Origin: Clostridioides difficile_A
Lineage (GTDB): Bacteria; Bacillota; Clostridia; Peptostreptococcales; Peptostreptococcaceae
Length of the DNA stretch: 64,000 bases
NCBI GenBank assembly: GCA_945909635.1
Contig: OX246690.1
Location: 1,984,001-2,048,000 of the forward strand
Direction: 5' to 3'
A model generated the notes under the pieces. It did no database searches and had not been told where the DNA came from. It saw nothing but the letters and a program-made list of their open reading frames with translations. The translations under genes and the position numbers were made by a program. The first letter of the stretch is position 1, and every line of letters starts with the position of its first letter. Positions 50,742 to 60,396 of this stretch are shown here, one piece after another.

Positions 50742-52103
50742 TTATAATGTAGCAAATTCTTTCTTCATAAAGACATCTTCTATAAATTTGGTATGATGAG
50801 TATCTTCTCTAAACTCTTCACTTGTTACAAGTGCCTTTTGGAATTCTACATTTGTATTAATACCTTCTACAATAATTTCGTCTAGAGCTCTATACATTCT
50901 ATTTATACATTCTTCTCTAGTCTCAGCCCAACATATTAATTTACCTATCATAGAATCATATAAAGGTGGTATAGTATATCCTGCATATACAAAAGTATCA
51001 AATCTAACACCAAAACCTCCAGGTAAATTTAACGATTCTATCTTACCTGGTGATGGAGCAAAGTTATTTGATGAATCTTCAGCATTTATTCTACACTCAA
51101 TAGCATGACCTCTAAAAGTAATATCTTCTTGTTTAAAAGGAATTTCTTCCCCATTAGCTATAGATATTTGAAGCTTTATAAGGTCAAGACTTGTTACCAT
51201 CTCTGTAACTGGATGTTCAACTTGTATTCTTGTATTCATCTCTATAAAGTAAAAGTTTTTATCTTTGTCAACTATAAACTCAATAGTACCAGCACCAATA
51301 TAACCTACACCTTTTACTATATCTACTGCGATTTTATGAAGTTTTTGTCTCTCTTCATCTGAAAGGTATGGACTTAAAGATTCTTCTATTACTTTTTGAT
51401 TTCTTCTCTGCATAGAACAATCTCTATCACCTAAATGTATTGCATTTGAGTGTTTGTCCCCAAATACTTGTACTTCTATATGTCTAGGATTTTCTATGAA
51501 TTTTTCCATATATAAATCGCTATTAGAAAATGCCGCTAGAGCTTCTGAACTTGCCATGTCAAAATTTGAAAAAAGTTCTTCTTCTTTTCTAACGATTCTC
51601 ATACCTTTTCCACCGCCTCCACTTGAGGCTTTTATCATAACAGGATAGCCAATTTCTCTTGCAACTTCTAAAGCTTCTTCCTTAGTTTTCAAAACAGATT
51701 CTGAACCAGGAACAACAGGGATATTTAATTCCATCATAGTTTCTCTTGCTCTAGATTTATCTCCCATCAAAATCATTTGTTCTCTTGTTGGACCTATAAA
51801 AATAATATTATTCTCTTCACATTGTCTTGCAAATTCAGGATTCTCTGATAAAAAACCAAAACCTGGATGAATAGCATCACACTTTAATTTAAGAGCAAGG
51901 TATATTATATTTTCTATATTGTTATAACTCTTGCTTATATTGTTTGGCCCTATACAAATAGATTCATCAGCTATATATCTATGAAAACAATCTTTATCTA
52001 TTTCAGAATAGATAGCAACAGTCTTTATACCTAATTCTTTACATGTTCTGATGATTCTAACTGCTATATCGCCTCTATTTGCAACTAGTATTTTTTTTAT
52101 CAA
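50742..52103 (-). CDS. accC: Biotin carboxylase
   Basis: The 453-residue ATP-grasp enzyme carboxylates the biotin on AccB. It shows ILVANRGDIAVRIIRTCKELG at the N-terminus, the glycine-rich ASSGGGGKGMR loop, HIEVQVFGD and EMNTRIQVEHPVTEM. TTG start behind AGGAGGT. Length is normal (449 in E. coli). Confidence 0.96.
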   Translation of the reverse strand: MIKKILVANRGDIAVRIIRTCKELGIKTVAIYSEIDKDCFHRYIADESICIGPNNISKSYNNIENIIYLALKLKCDAIHPGFGFLSENPEFARQCEENNIIFIGPTREQMILMGDKSRARETMMELNIPVVPGSESVLKTKEEALEVAREIGYPVMIKASSGGGGKGMRIVRKEEELFSNFDMASSEALAAFSNSDLYMEKFIENPRHIEVQVFGDKHSNAIHLGDRDCSMQRRNQKVIEESLSPYLSDEERQKLHKIAVDIVKGVGYIGAGTIEFIVDKDKNFYFIEMNTRIQVEHPVTEMVTSLDLIKLQISIANGEEIPFKQEDITFRGHAIECRINAEDSSNNFAPSPGKIESLNLPGGFGVRFDTFVYAGYTIPPLYDSMIGKLICWAETREECINRMYRALDEIIVEGINTNVEFQKALVTSEEFREDTHHTKFIEDVFMKKEFATL

Positions 52104-52118
52104 CTTAAATACCTCCTA

Positions 52119-52571
52119 CTACAATGGTTTTATCTTAAATAAAGGTTGATTATATTCTACTAGTTCTTCATTATCAACTAATACTTCAATTATTTCACCT
52201 TTAATTTCACTTGTTATCTCATTCATAAGCTTCATCGCTTCTAATATACATAAAGTATCGCCTTCTTCAACTACATCGCCAACTTTGACAAAACTATCTG
52301 CATCTGGACTTGGAGAATCATAGAATGTTCCCATCAAAGGAGCTACTACCACTGATAGATTCTCATTAGATGCGACAGGTATATCGTTTACAACTGGCTT
52401 TTCTAAAGAAAGATCCACTACTGATTCTTGTTGTACGCTTAAAACAGGTGAACTTGTAACTTGAGCTTTTTTAGATACTTCTAATTTTAAATCGCTGCTT
52501 TCAAGTTTTACATATTCTAAGTTAGTTGAGTCTATAACCTTTAATAATTCCTTAATTTCATTGATGTTCAT
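52119..52571 (-). CDS. accB: Biotin carboxyl carrier protein
   Basis: The 150-residue protein has an N-terminal helix, a flexible linker and a C-terminal biotinyl domain (about 75-150). The target lysine is in EAMKLMNE and the thumb region is at APLMGTFYDSPSPDADSFV. First gene of accBCDA; a FapR-type operator lies 17 bp before the ATG. Confidence 0.95.
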   Translation of the reverse strand: MNINEIKELLKVIDSTNLEYVKLESSDLKLEVSKKAQVTSSPVLSVQQESVVDLSLEKPVVNDIPVASNENLSVVVAPLMGTFYDSPSPDADSFVKVGDVVEEGDTLCILEAMKLMNEITSEIKGEIIEVLVDNEELVEYNQPLFKIKPL

Positions 52572-52587
52572 GTTGTTACCCCCTTGT

Positions 52588-52612
52588 ATTATTACCTGGT
52601 GCTAATATTATA
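52588..52612 (-). promoter_or_regulatory. FapR-type operator overlapping the accB promoter
   Basis: On the minus strand ATTAGCACCAGGTAATAAT (52588-52606) differs at only a few bases from the B. subtilis FapR site ATTAGTACCTGGTACTAAT. TATAAT (52607-52612) directly abuts it. FapR bound there would block transcription until malonyl-CoA accumulates. The -35 box is not clear. fapR itself is not in the window. Confidence 0.75.
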
Positions 52613-52840
52613 TCACAAAAAACAAATTTATAAAAGAAAAAGTGCTGACTAGAGAATCAACACATTAATATATATTTTAATTTTAGATTAACAACAAGTA
52701 ACTTATATTTGTTTTAATTTTCCATTATTAATATAGATTATAAGTATAAAATGAATAAAATTCAATATTTTTTGCAAAATACAAGAGAATACAAATTAAT
52801 ACCTCGGGGATTTTTAAGACAAATACCAATATTATGCAAT

Positions 52841-53287
52841 TTAGACTTCGCTTTCTTTCAAATTAGTATCATTTTCTTTATCTTTACATAGAATATACTT
52901 TAACTTAGTTATTAAAATATCACTATACATGTTAAAAGTTATTAAAATTGCAGGAATTATAAAATAAACTCTAGCACCTATAAAGCCAAAAACTACTGTA
53001 AGAAATATTAATCTTTTATTTAAAGTAAAAAAAGGTATATTAAAGATACTTTTATCAGATGTCTTTGGAGTATAAGAACATATAATTCCAAAAATTACAG
53101 TTAACATACAAAGTGGGAGTAATGTATAACTTGAAATTATTCCTAAAAAGCCGATACTTTCAAAGTATTTACTAGCACTATTTGTATAAACAAACATGTA
53201 TCCATTTAAGTAAGCGCATATACACGATATAATGCCAAAAGTTCCTCCTAGGGATTGAGTGTACCAATTAAAAAATTTAGATTCCAT
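52841..53287 (-). CDS. Small multi-pass membrane protein
   Basis: The 148-residue protein has about four hydrophobic helices (IISCICAYLNGYMFVYT, LGIISSYTLLPLCMLTVIFGI, LIFLTVVFGFIGARVYF, and one more near residue 120) and a charged C-terminus. I do not recognise a family. The start is ATG 53287 behind AGGAGGTG; the GTG at 53296 overlaps that site. Divergent from the next small membrane protein across a 271-bp spacer. Confidence 0.6.
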   Translation of the reverse strand: MESKFFNWYTQSLGGTFGIISCICAYLNGYMFVYTNSASKYFESIGFLGIISSYTLLPLCMLTVIFGIICSYTPKTSDKSIFNIPFFTLNKRLIFLTVVFGFIGARVYFIIPAILITFNMYSDILITKLKYILCKDKENDTNLKESEV

Positions 53288-53558
53288 ATACCTCACCTCC
53301 TAAAACTGTATATATAATGATATGCGTTTAAATAATGAAATATATCTTTATATGCTTATGAATAAATTTTTGTTAATTTCATTAATTTATGTTTAAGAAA
53401 TTTGAAGTATAGTGTAGTATATATTAATGTAGATAAAGTTTTATGCTACTCAATTAATTTATCTCATTATGGATTTAACACAGGTTTAAAAATTATTACA
53501 GGGTTTTATATTTTTGTTGAGCTGAAAAATTTATTATAAATGAAGGGATGTTTTCGCT

Positions 53559-53837
53559 TTGGTAGATACATTAGAATTTGGTCTTAAAATTTTATTTTTT
53601 ATATTATCAATTATTTGGATGGGTAAAATAATGATTTTAAGAACTGATAAGCAAATAGTAATCAATCCTTTGCTTATTGGTATATCTGCAGTCCTTGTGA
53701 TGTTGCATACCTCACAAAGTAACATTGAATTTTTTGGACTAGATGTCCAGTATATAAGAATAGTTTTATATATCATATATTCATTAATAATTTTAATAGG
53801 AATATGGGCTACTAACAGAAGAAATGGTATTTTCTAG
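53559..53837 (+). CDS. Small membrane protein (92 aa)
   Basis: The protein has three hydrophobic helices (LKILFFILSIIWMGKIM, INPLLIGISAVLVML, IRIVLYIIYSLIILIGIW) and a short basic tail. The start is a TTG after GAAGGG, with rather long spacing. It ends at a strong terminator. Family unknown to me. Confidence 0.5.
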   Translation: MVDTLEFGLKILFFILSIIWMGKIMILRTDKQIVINPLLIGISAVLVMLHTSQSNIEFFGLDVQYIRIVLYIIYSLIILIGIWATNRRNGIF

Positions 53838-53861
53838 ATAATCTATTTTTAATAGATATCT

Positions 53862-53920
53862 AAAGGTTGCTAGTAACAAAGTGCTAATAATAGTGCTCTG
53901 TTACTAGCAACCTTTATTTT
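53862..53920. terminator. Strong bidirectional terminator
   Basis: AAAGGTTGCTAGTAAC (53862-53877) and GTTACTAGCAACCTTT (53900-53915) form a perfect 16-bp stem with T- and A-runs, between convergent genes. Confidence 0.88.
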
Positions 53921-53970
53921 AGTTATACATTTAAATTAAAAATTAAATTATTAAGTAAGTTGACATATAC

Positions 53971-54702
53971 TTATTTTACATTGAAAGTGATTAGAACTTC
54001 TTGAGATGTATTTAAATCATTTTTGTCACTTAGTACAACTTTTACTACAGCTTGACCTGTTTTATTACCTTTAACAGTCATACCTTCATATGAAATTATG
54101 TTTTTATCACTTACAGATACAGTAAAATCTAAATCCTTTGGAAGGCTATCAGTAACTTCCCAATACTTATAATAGCTATCAATTTTCTTTGTAATTATTT
54201 TTCTCAAATCAATACTTTCACCTTTTGCTATATCAACATTATGATATTTAGAATCCAGTTTATATTGATTGTCTTTTGTATCAATAAAATTCAAATCACA
54301 ATTCACATCCACACCATTATCAGAAAGAGAATTTACTACACCATCATCAACCAGATAATTATTTGCTAAATTGATTGAATCCATATCTTTTAGACTTAAA
54401 GCTTCCCTAGGAACTTCTTTTATGTTATTGTTCCAAAAAATAAAATTGTCTACATTTTCAAGATAGGATATTCCTTTTAAATTTGAAATGTTTTCACCAG
54501 TTGCATAAAATTCTCCATCTAAAGCCTTTATATTGCTTATAGTCATCTCATCTGGGTTTATATATCGTTTTACAACTGCTCTTAGATTGGCATCAGGAAA
54601 AATATTTTTAAGTTGATTGTCGCTTAAAACATTATCATTTGAATTTATTGGACTTAAAGCTGCCGCAGAAATAAGAAATGGTATTACATTAGCTAAATTC
54701 AT
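53971..54702 (-). CDS. Secreted leucine-rich-repeat and Ig-like domain protein
   Basis: The 243-residue protein has an N-terminal hydrophobic signal (MNLANVIPFLISAAALS). An LRR region (about 20-130; LKNIFPDANLRAVVKR, ISNLKGISYLENVDNFIFW, LKDMDSINLANNYL) and a C-terminal Ig-like/cadherin-like beta domain (about 150-243) follow. Such proteins are secreted or surface-bound and may bind ligands or the wall. The start is ATG 54702 after GGGAGGG; the ATG at 54717 lies before the ribosome site. No wall anchor seen. Confidence 0.75.
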   Translation of the reverse strand: MNLANVIPFLISAAALSPINSNDNVLSDNQLKNIFPDANLRAVVKRYINPDEMTISNIKALDGEFYATGENISNLKGISYLENVDNFIFWNNNIKEVPREALSLKDMDSINLANNYLVDDGVVNSLSDNGVDVNCDLNFIDTKDNQYKLDSKYHNVDIAKGESIDLRKIITKKIDSYYKYWEVTDSLPKDLDFTVSVSDKNIISYEGMTVKGNKTGQAVVKVVLSDKNDLNTSQEVLITFNVK

Positions 54703-54846
54703 AGTACCCTCCCACATAAATTTTTTATATATAGTAATTTAATTTCTATGAGAGGGTTCTGTTTCCTTGTTGTATATACCTACTTTCGTACACTTTATTA
54801 ATATAAATTAAAATAAATTTCTACTATTAAACTTATAAACATATTG

Positions 54847-55491
54847 CTAGTTACGTTTTTTAGCCTCACATCTAAATATTCGCATACCTTGTGACATAAA
54901 TTTGTCCTCATACTCTGTTGTAACATTATTTTCATACTCACTATTTCCTAAATCAAGAGAAATATTCTTCAATAGCCAATTATTTGCAGCAATTTCATTT
55001 AAACTAAACTCGAATAATTTTTCATTATCTGTTTTAAAGTGAATTTCGCCATTATCTTCTAAAACCTTGTTATACATATCTAAAAATCCAGAATGAGTGA
55101 GTCTTCTTTTACTCCATCTATTTTTAGGCCATGGGTCACAGAAGTTTATATAAATTCTTGACAATTCTTTAGCTTCAAAGTAATATAAAATATTACTTAC
55201 ATCTCCCCATAAAAATAATATATTATTTAAATTAGAAACATCAGCCTTTTCAACAGCCTTTAAAAGAACTTCTTCTTTAAGTTCCATAGCAATATAATTT
55301 ATGTCAGGGTTTTGCTGGGCTAAAGTTGTTATAAACTTACCTTTACCAGTACCAAATTCCACATGTATTGGATTATCATTACCAAACTTAAAACTCCACT
55401 TACCTTTTAATTCTTCTATATCGTCTCTTAAAACGTATTTTGTATAACTTAAAAGTTTTTCATCTGCACCTTTTTTTCGTCTTCTTCTCAC
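54847..55491 (-). CDS. trmB: tRNA (guanine-N7)-methyltransferase
   Basis: The 214-residue enzyme methylates G46 of tRNAs. The SAM motif is VEFGTGKGKFI (about 43-53), and NFCDPWPKNRWSKRRLTHSGFLD (about 115-135) is the TrmB hallmark with the catalytic Asp. GTG start behind AAGGAG. Single gene with a terminator before the next. Confidence 0.95.
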   Translation of the reverse strand: MRRRRKKGADEKLLSYTKYVLRDDIEELKGKWSFKFGNDNPIHVEFGTGKGKFITTLAQQNPDINYIAMELKEEVLLKAVEKADVSNLNNILFLWGDVSNILYYFEAKELSRIYINFCDPWPKNRWSKRRLTHSGFLDMYNKVLEDNGEIHFKTDNEKLFEFSLNEIAANNWLLKNISLDLGNSEYENNVTTEYEDKFMSQGMRIFRCEAKKRN

Positions 55492-55562
55492 AATAATTCT
55501 CCTTATATATAAAAATTAGTAAAATACATTTTTTATTATACATTATCTAAGCAAAAAATAAA

Positions 55563-55612
55563 AAGAACTCTCTTAAAATAGAAATCTATTTCTATAAAGA
55601 GAGCTCTTAATC
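55563..55612 (-). terminator. Terminator after the HesB-like gene
   Basis: AAGAACTCTCTT (55563-55574) and AAGAGAGCTCTT (55597-55608), extended by AAATAGAAAT/ATTTCTATTT, form a strong hairpin between the HesB-like gene and trmB. Confidence 0.8.
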
Positions 55613-55628
55613 TGCTAAAAAATTAATC

Positions 55629-55949
55629 TTAGTGGCACCCTGAACACCCAGAGCATCCTCCTCCACCTTGATCTTTCATATTTTCAGGAATAACTCTAAA
55701 TCCAAATCCTGTATCTTCTATTATTATATCTCCATACTGACTATATTCATCAGAGCTCATTACAAATTGTAATTCTCCAACTTCATAAGTTAAGTCATCT
55801 TCTTTTTTCTCATCTAAAGCTAATCCAAAAGAAGGACCTCCACAACCAACACCTGCAAAGTATACTCTTATATTATTAGGTTTATCTTGATTGTCTTTTA
55901 AGATACTTTTCAAAGTATCAATAGCTGTTTCTGGTAAAGTAATTTTCAT
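55629..55949 (-). CDS. HesB/IscA-like protein with Cys-rich tail
   Basis: The 106-residue protein has a HesB/IscA-like fold (ITLPETAIDTLKSIL, FAGVGCGGPSFGLALDEKK, DTGFGFRVIP). The C-terminus is glycine and cysteine-rich (GGGGCSGCSGCH). Some relatives are selenoproteins; here the codons are ordinary Cys with a TAA stop. It may bind iron or an Fe-S cluster. The start is ATG 55949 behind GAAAGGGA, not the earlier TTG. Confidence 0.8.
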   Translation of the reverse strand: MKITLPETAIDTLKSILKDNQDKPNNIRVYFAGVGCGGPSFGLALDEKKEDDLTYEVGELQFVMSSDEYSQYGDIIIEDTGFGFRVIPENMKDQGGGGCSGCSGCH

Positions 55950-56259
55950 TAAATCATTCCCTTTCAAATATTTTATTAAAACAATATCTATTATATACCC
56001 ATATAAGGTACATAATCAATTAGTTTTTGCATATTTTACTAAAACTTCTGCCAAATATTACTTAAAGCTTTAAAATATTTTATATGATATTTTATTTACT
56101 TAAGTAAATACCCTATTGTATGCATAGTAAACAAATAAAAGTTTTGCTAAAAAATATAATTCTTTTATTTGTTGCCTTAATATTATAACACATTTGATAA
56201 TGACCAATTCATATATGCAAAATTTATATATTTGAAAGCTTCTCTGTATACAACAAGAA

Positions 56260-56295
56260 AAGCACAATGGTACGTATCATCGTGCTTCTTCTTTC
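56260..56295 (-). terminator. Terminator of the VOC gene
   Basis: AAGCACAATG and CATCGTGCTT (56260-56287) form the stem; on the minus strand the tail is T-rich. The stretch 55950-56259 is AT-rich with no ORF of note. Confidence 0.65.
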
Positions 56296-56336
56296 TTTTT
56301 ATAATTTCCATTTGTAACTACTCAAAGATGTTGTGG

Positions 56337-56762
56337 CTATAACAATGCAAAATGGCTACTCTCAATAACTGATTTCATCTGACATAAGCAAAAAGGATGT
56401 CCAGCTGGGTCAAACATAACTTTCCAATCATCAGAAAATTGCTCTTTTGCGATTGTCGCTCCACAATGAATTGCATACTGAACTGCCTTTTCCAAATCAT
56501 TAACAGCAAAATCCATATGAGCCATCTGCTGTTGAGCTTCGGGCTTTCCTGGCCATACAGGTTGTTTATACTCAGGATTTCGTTGGAACGTTATACCAGG
56601 ATATGTACCTTGATTTGTTCCTGGAGCACCAACACATGCAAATTCTTCATTATAAAATGGTATTTCCCACTTAAGTAATGTTGCATAGAATTTTGCTAAT
56701 TCATATGGGTCTTTACAATCCATTGTAAATGAATACATTTTTATTTTCAATTCATCATACAT
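56337..56762 (-). CDS. VOC-family (glyoxalase-like) protein
   Basis: The 141-residue protein resembles glyoxalase/bleomycin-resistance proteins of the DUF4180/Glyoxalase_6 kind (SFTMDCKDPYELAKFYATLL, HMDFAVNDLEKAVQYAIHCGA, FDPAGHPFCLC). Metal-ligand positions His in AHMDFAV and His in DPAGHPF are visible. Substrate unknown. GAGGT-type ribosome site. Confidence 0.82.
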   Translation of the reverse strand: MYDELKIKMYSFTMDCKDPYELAKFYATLLKWEIPFYNEEFACVGAPGTNQGTYPGITFQRNPEYKQPVWPGKPEAQQQMAHMDFAVNDLEKAVQYAIHCGATIAKEQFSDDWKVMFDPAGHPFCLCQMKSVIESSHFALL

Positions 56763-56919
56763 AACTTAATTACCTCCAATAATCTAAATTCAAACATTGA
56801 GTTTGTAAGCTATTTTACGTGTCCTTATATTATGTATTAAGTATTTAGTTCTTGCAATATAAAAAAACTTATATTTTAACATTTTATAATTATTGAAACT
56901 GTTTAATAAATTCAGCAGG

Positions 56920-57010
56920 CTACATCGTATGTTTTGAAACTTCTTCAACACTTAAACCCAGTTTTAACAACCTTTTTATGACACTTTCCATGCTCTCTGA
57001 AACTTCTAAT
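56920..57010 (-). pseudogene. Short relic resembling the end of a Rpn/PD-(D/E)XK transposase-like protein
   Basis: The minus strand reads ...VSESMESVIKRLLKLGLSVEEV and SKHTM before an in-frame stop. The phrase LLKLGLSVEEVSKHT is typical of the C-terminal helix of Rpn-family or similar proteins. No start codon with a ribosome site and no upstream body are present, so it is at best a decayed remnant. Confidence 0.35.
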
Positions 57011-57039
57011 TTATTGGTAATTCATATCCTAGCAACTCA

Positions 57040-57726
57040 TTATACAATTAAACCATCTAAAACTGTAATAGTACGGCTACTACTTTTAGCTGCTTCTAAT
57101 GAGTGAGTTACCATAATTATAGTTTGACCACTTTCTTTGTTTATTTTACTTAGTAAATTTATTATTTCTGTTCCTGTATTGCTATCTAAATTTCCAGTAG
57201 GTTCATCAGCAAATAAAATTTCTGGCTTTCCTATTAAAGCCCTAGCTATAGCAACACGTTGTTGTTGACCACCAGATAACTCTCGTGGTGTATGTTTACG
57301 TCTATCACATAAACCTACTATATCTAATATTTCATCTAATTGATTTTTATAATCTTTTAAATTCTTACCATCTAATAATAAGGGAAGCATTATATTTTCT
57401 TCAACATTTAGATTTGGTATTAGATTATAAAATTGAAATACAAATCCTATATTTCTACGACGTATTATACTCATATTATCATCATCAAAATGTGATATAT
57501 CAGTTCCATTTATATACACTTTTCCATTAGTTGGAGTATCTAAGCCTCCTAAGATATATAAAAGAGTGCTTTTCCCAGAACCAGATTGACCCATAATAGA
57601 AACAAATTCACCTTTCATTACTTGCAAGGATATATCTTTTAGCACCCTAGTTTTTGCATTTCCAATTTTGAATTCTTTAATAATATTTTTAGCTTCTACA
57701 GCTAAACTCTTAAATGTAGTTTTCAT
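57040..57726 (-). CDS. MacB/LolD-type ABC ATPase
   Basis: The 228-residue ATPase has Walker A GQSGSGKST (about 46-54), signature LSGGQQQR, Walker B ILFADEPTGNLD and switch His MVTHSLEAA. It belongs to the 3.A.1.122/134 group that works with FtsX-type permeases in peptide or bacitracin-type resistance. The start is ATG 57726; the ATG at 57738 is part of the ribosome site TGGAGGT. It follows its permease by 14 bp. Confidence 0.92.
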   Translation of the reverse strand: MKTTFKSLAVEAKNIIKEFKIGNAKTRVLKDISLQVMKGEFVSIMGQSGSGKSTLLYILGGLDTPTNGKVYINGTDISHFDDDNMSIIRRRNIGFVFQFYNLIPNLNVEENIMLPLLLDGKNLKDYKNQLDEILDIVGLCDRRKHTPRELSGGQQQRVAIARALIGKPEILFADEPTGNLDSNTGTEIINLLSKINKESGQTIIMVTHSLEAAKSSSRTITVLDGLIV

Positions 57727-57740
57727 ATTAACCTCCATTA

Positions 57741-60206
57741 TTATTCAAATTTAATTTCTTCTACTAGATTCATTTTCTTACTTTTTACAATTGGGACTAT
57801 TGAACCTATTAAAGTTATTACAATTCCCAATAATCCCACAATAATAAATGTTTTAAAATCCAATTCTGGGGACATTGAAATCTTTGGTCCTGCAACTATG
57901 AATATAGTTTGAATTTCCATTATAGATATTACAATTCCAATAATAGAACCTAGCAACCCTGAGGTAAAACCTTCAATCAATGTCATTTTTACATTTTGTT
58001 TATTACTTTGCCCTACGGATTTATACATAGCTATAGAACGTCTTTTTTGAATATAATTAATTATTAGGTTATTGATAATCCCAACTGTAGCAAGAATAAA
58101 AATGAAATAGGTCATTTTATTCATAGGAGATAAAAAACTATTTATAGTTTTTAAAGCATCATTATTAAATTCTTTAACTGTACGGCTCCAGTTAGATGTA
58201 TCTTTAAATAAGTCTCTTATCTGAATCATAACAGCATCTGGATTAACTGCTGTATATGTTAAAAGACCATAATTAGTTTCATCAAAATCACTAACAGCAT
58301 AATGTGATGGTATAACAGCTTCTACATCACTTGCACGAGATTTAAAACTACCTAGTATTTTATAAGAAAATTCATATTTATCATTAGATAAAGTTACTGT
58401 CTCTCCTATAGATAAACCTAGTTTTTTTAAAGTATCTTCGTTCAAAATAACAGAACGCTTATCTTCAAAAGATTCAATTACTTGTTTTTTCATATCAGAA
58501 TTTGTATAATTGATTGCAAGCATAGAACTATACAATTTTAAATTATCTGTGGCTTCTAGTCTTGAAAATGTTGTATTGTTACCACAAATCTTATTATTCA
58601 TAACATAAATAGGTAAAATATTTTTAATTCCACTTATATGTCTAACATCTTCAATAAACTCTTCATCCATCTTTCCATCTGCAAAACCTTGTAGTTCTGC
58701 ATCACGAAATACATCACCTACATAAGTTTTGACAAAACTGCCAACAACACTTATTACAATCACTGCAGAAATACTTATAAATAATAACGTAATATTTTTG
58801 TTATTTTTCATATTTCTAGCAGCTAATTTCCCCTCATTACCTAAAATCTTTTCATAAACAAACTCAAAAATTGTAGACATGGTATCAGTAAAAAGAGGTA
58901 TTAACACAATAGTAGATACGATTAATCCCAGTAATGAAAATCCACCAGCTAAATACAGTGTATTTTCAGGTGATATTCTTGGTAGTAGAATAGACAAAAT
59001 AAGTATAATAGTGCCTATAAAAAGTATATGACGATTTGAAACATTCTTTTCTTCTACAGTTCCTAATACGACATTTTTAATAGGTAAACGACTAGCTTTT
59101 CTAACAGGCATATATGCACTAAATAAAGAAACAATTATTGCTACTATAACAGAGACAATCACCCCAAGAGGAGATATTACTGTTGGAATTGATATTCCTT
59201 GTTCAAGAGAATTTCCAAGTCCATGTAGCATAATATTTAAAACAACGATACCAATAGGAATAGCAATCACTTCTCCAATACTTCCATATAGCAAACTTTC
59301 AAACATTAAAATATAAGTTACAGTTTTTTCATTAGCTCCAACACTTCTAAAAGTACCAATAAATGGAATGCGTTCTAGTGTAATCACTTTATAACTACTG
59401 TATATGATAAATATACTAAGAGTTAATGCGAAAAAGCTTATTAAGAAGAAAGGCATTGTTTTTTGTCTAGCATCTGCAACTATCTTACTTTCATTTATGG
59501 TACTTGATACCTTGTATTTTTCAGTTGTAAGTTCTTCAGACAATTTACTTACTAGACTTTCTGTCTTTTCTCCTTTTGATTTGATAAGAACTCTTGTATA
59601 TCCATTTCCTTTATTTAATATTTTAGATAGAGTTTCTTTAGGTAATAGTGCATTTACACCTCTTGTATGTCTCAAAAATACTGTATCATATGAAGCAATA
59701 TCACTAACTTCAAAAGTATAGGGCTTCCCATAGATTTGTAAAGTAATGGAATCATCTTTTTTTATTTTATATTTTGATGTAAAACGGTTGGGAAGAATAA
59801 TCTTATCACCAGAAAAATCAGTAATACTATTCCCGTTTTCCAATCGTGGTTTGTTGATTTTATTCAGTTGATTTAAGTCTGCTGATATAAGACTGAATGA
59901 TTCATAATATCCATCTGTATGATAAATAGCAGAACTTTCTAATATCCCAACCTTTGATTTTATAGAATTTAGATTAGGAATATCTTCTAGACTAGTTAAC
60001 ATATCTGGATTTTTATTTTGGATAGATATAGTTGCACTACCAAACATACCTCTTGCCATCTTTCTCTGTGCACTTTCGTAAGATAATCCAATCGAGAACG
60101 AAACAAAAAGTAAAACTGTCGATAAAACTATGGACAATAACATAACTGTCGTCCTAATTTTTCTTTCTCTAACATTTGTTAAAATATACTTTAATATAAT
60201 CTTCAA
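57741..60206 (-). CDS. FtsX/MacB-type ABC permease
   Basis: The 821-residue permease has an N-terminal helix, an extracytoplasmic domain (about 45-240) and three helices. A second set with helices at about 430-500, another outside domain (about 510-690) and three closing helices follow. There are two FtsX domains. With the ATPase it is probably a mechanotransmission or antimicrobial-peptide resistance pump. The operon order is kinase, permease, ATPase, with a terminator after the kinase. Confidence 0.88.
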   Translation of the reverse strand: MKIILKYILTNVRERKIRTTVMLLSIVLSTVLLFVSFSIGLSYESAQRKMARGMFGSATISIQNKNPDMLTSLEDIPNLNSIKSKVGILESSAIYHTDGYYESFSLISADLNQLNKINKPRLENGNSITDFSGDKIILPNRFTSKYKIKKDDSITLQIYGKPYTFEVSDIASYDTVFLRHTRGVNALLPKETLSKILNKGNGYTRVLIKSKGEKTESLVSKLSEELTTEKYKVSSTINESKIVADARQKTMPFFLISFFALTLSIFIIYSSYKVITLERIPFIGTFRSVGANEKTVTYILMFESLLYGSIGEVIAIPIGIVVLNIMLHGLGNSLEQGISIPTVISPLGVIVSVIVAIIVSLFSAYMPVRKASRLPIKNVVLGTVEEKNVSNRHILFIGTIILILSILLPRISPENTLYLAGGFSLLGLIVSTIVLIPLFTDTMSTIFEFVYEKILGNEGKLAARNMKNNKNITLLFISISAVIVISVVGSFVKTYVGDVFRDAELQGFADGKMDEEFIEDVRHISGIKNILPIYVMNNKICGNNTTFSRLEATDNLKLYSSMLAINYTNSDMKKQVIESFEDKRSVILNEDTLKKLGLSIGETVTLSNDKYEFSYKILGSFKSRASDVEAVIPSHYAVSDFDETNYGLLTYTAVNPDAVMIQIRDLFKDTSNWSRTVKEFNNDALKTINSFLSPMNKMTYFIFILATVGIINNLIINYIQKRRSIAMYKSVGQSNKQNVKMTLIEGFTSGLLGSIIGIVISIMEIQTIFIVAGPKISMSPELDFKTFIIVGLLGIVITLIGSIVPIVKSKKMNLVEEIKFE

Positions 60207-60319
60207 ATTTACACCTACTTCCTTAATTAAATTTAACCTAGACTTAGATTTAATCCAATCTATGTAGAATCTCTAATACAACTTTTTATTCTGTTTTCAA
60301 CTAAACAAAATCCTAAATA

Positions 60320-60366
60320 AAAAAGATTGATAAACTATTATATAAACATAATAATCTACCAATCTT
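60320..60366 (-). terminator. Hairpin between histidine kinase and permease
   Basis: On the minus strand AAGATTGGTAGATTATTATG pairs (AAGATTGGT with ATCAATCTT) and runs into TTTTTTA. It would separate or attenuate transcription from the kinase into the permease gene. Confidence 0.6.
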
Positions 60367-60396
60367 AATATATTTTTTAATTAACCTTAATTAACC

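Noticed and set aside
55629..55949. Selenoprotein with UGA-encoded Sec in the HesB-like gene
   Set aside because: The frame has ordinary Cys codons and ends in TAA; no in-frame TGA needs reading through.
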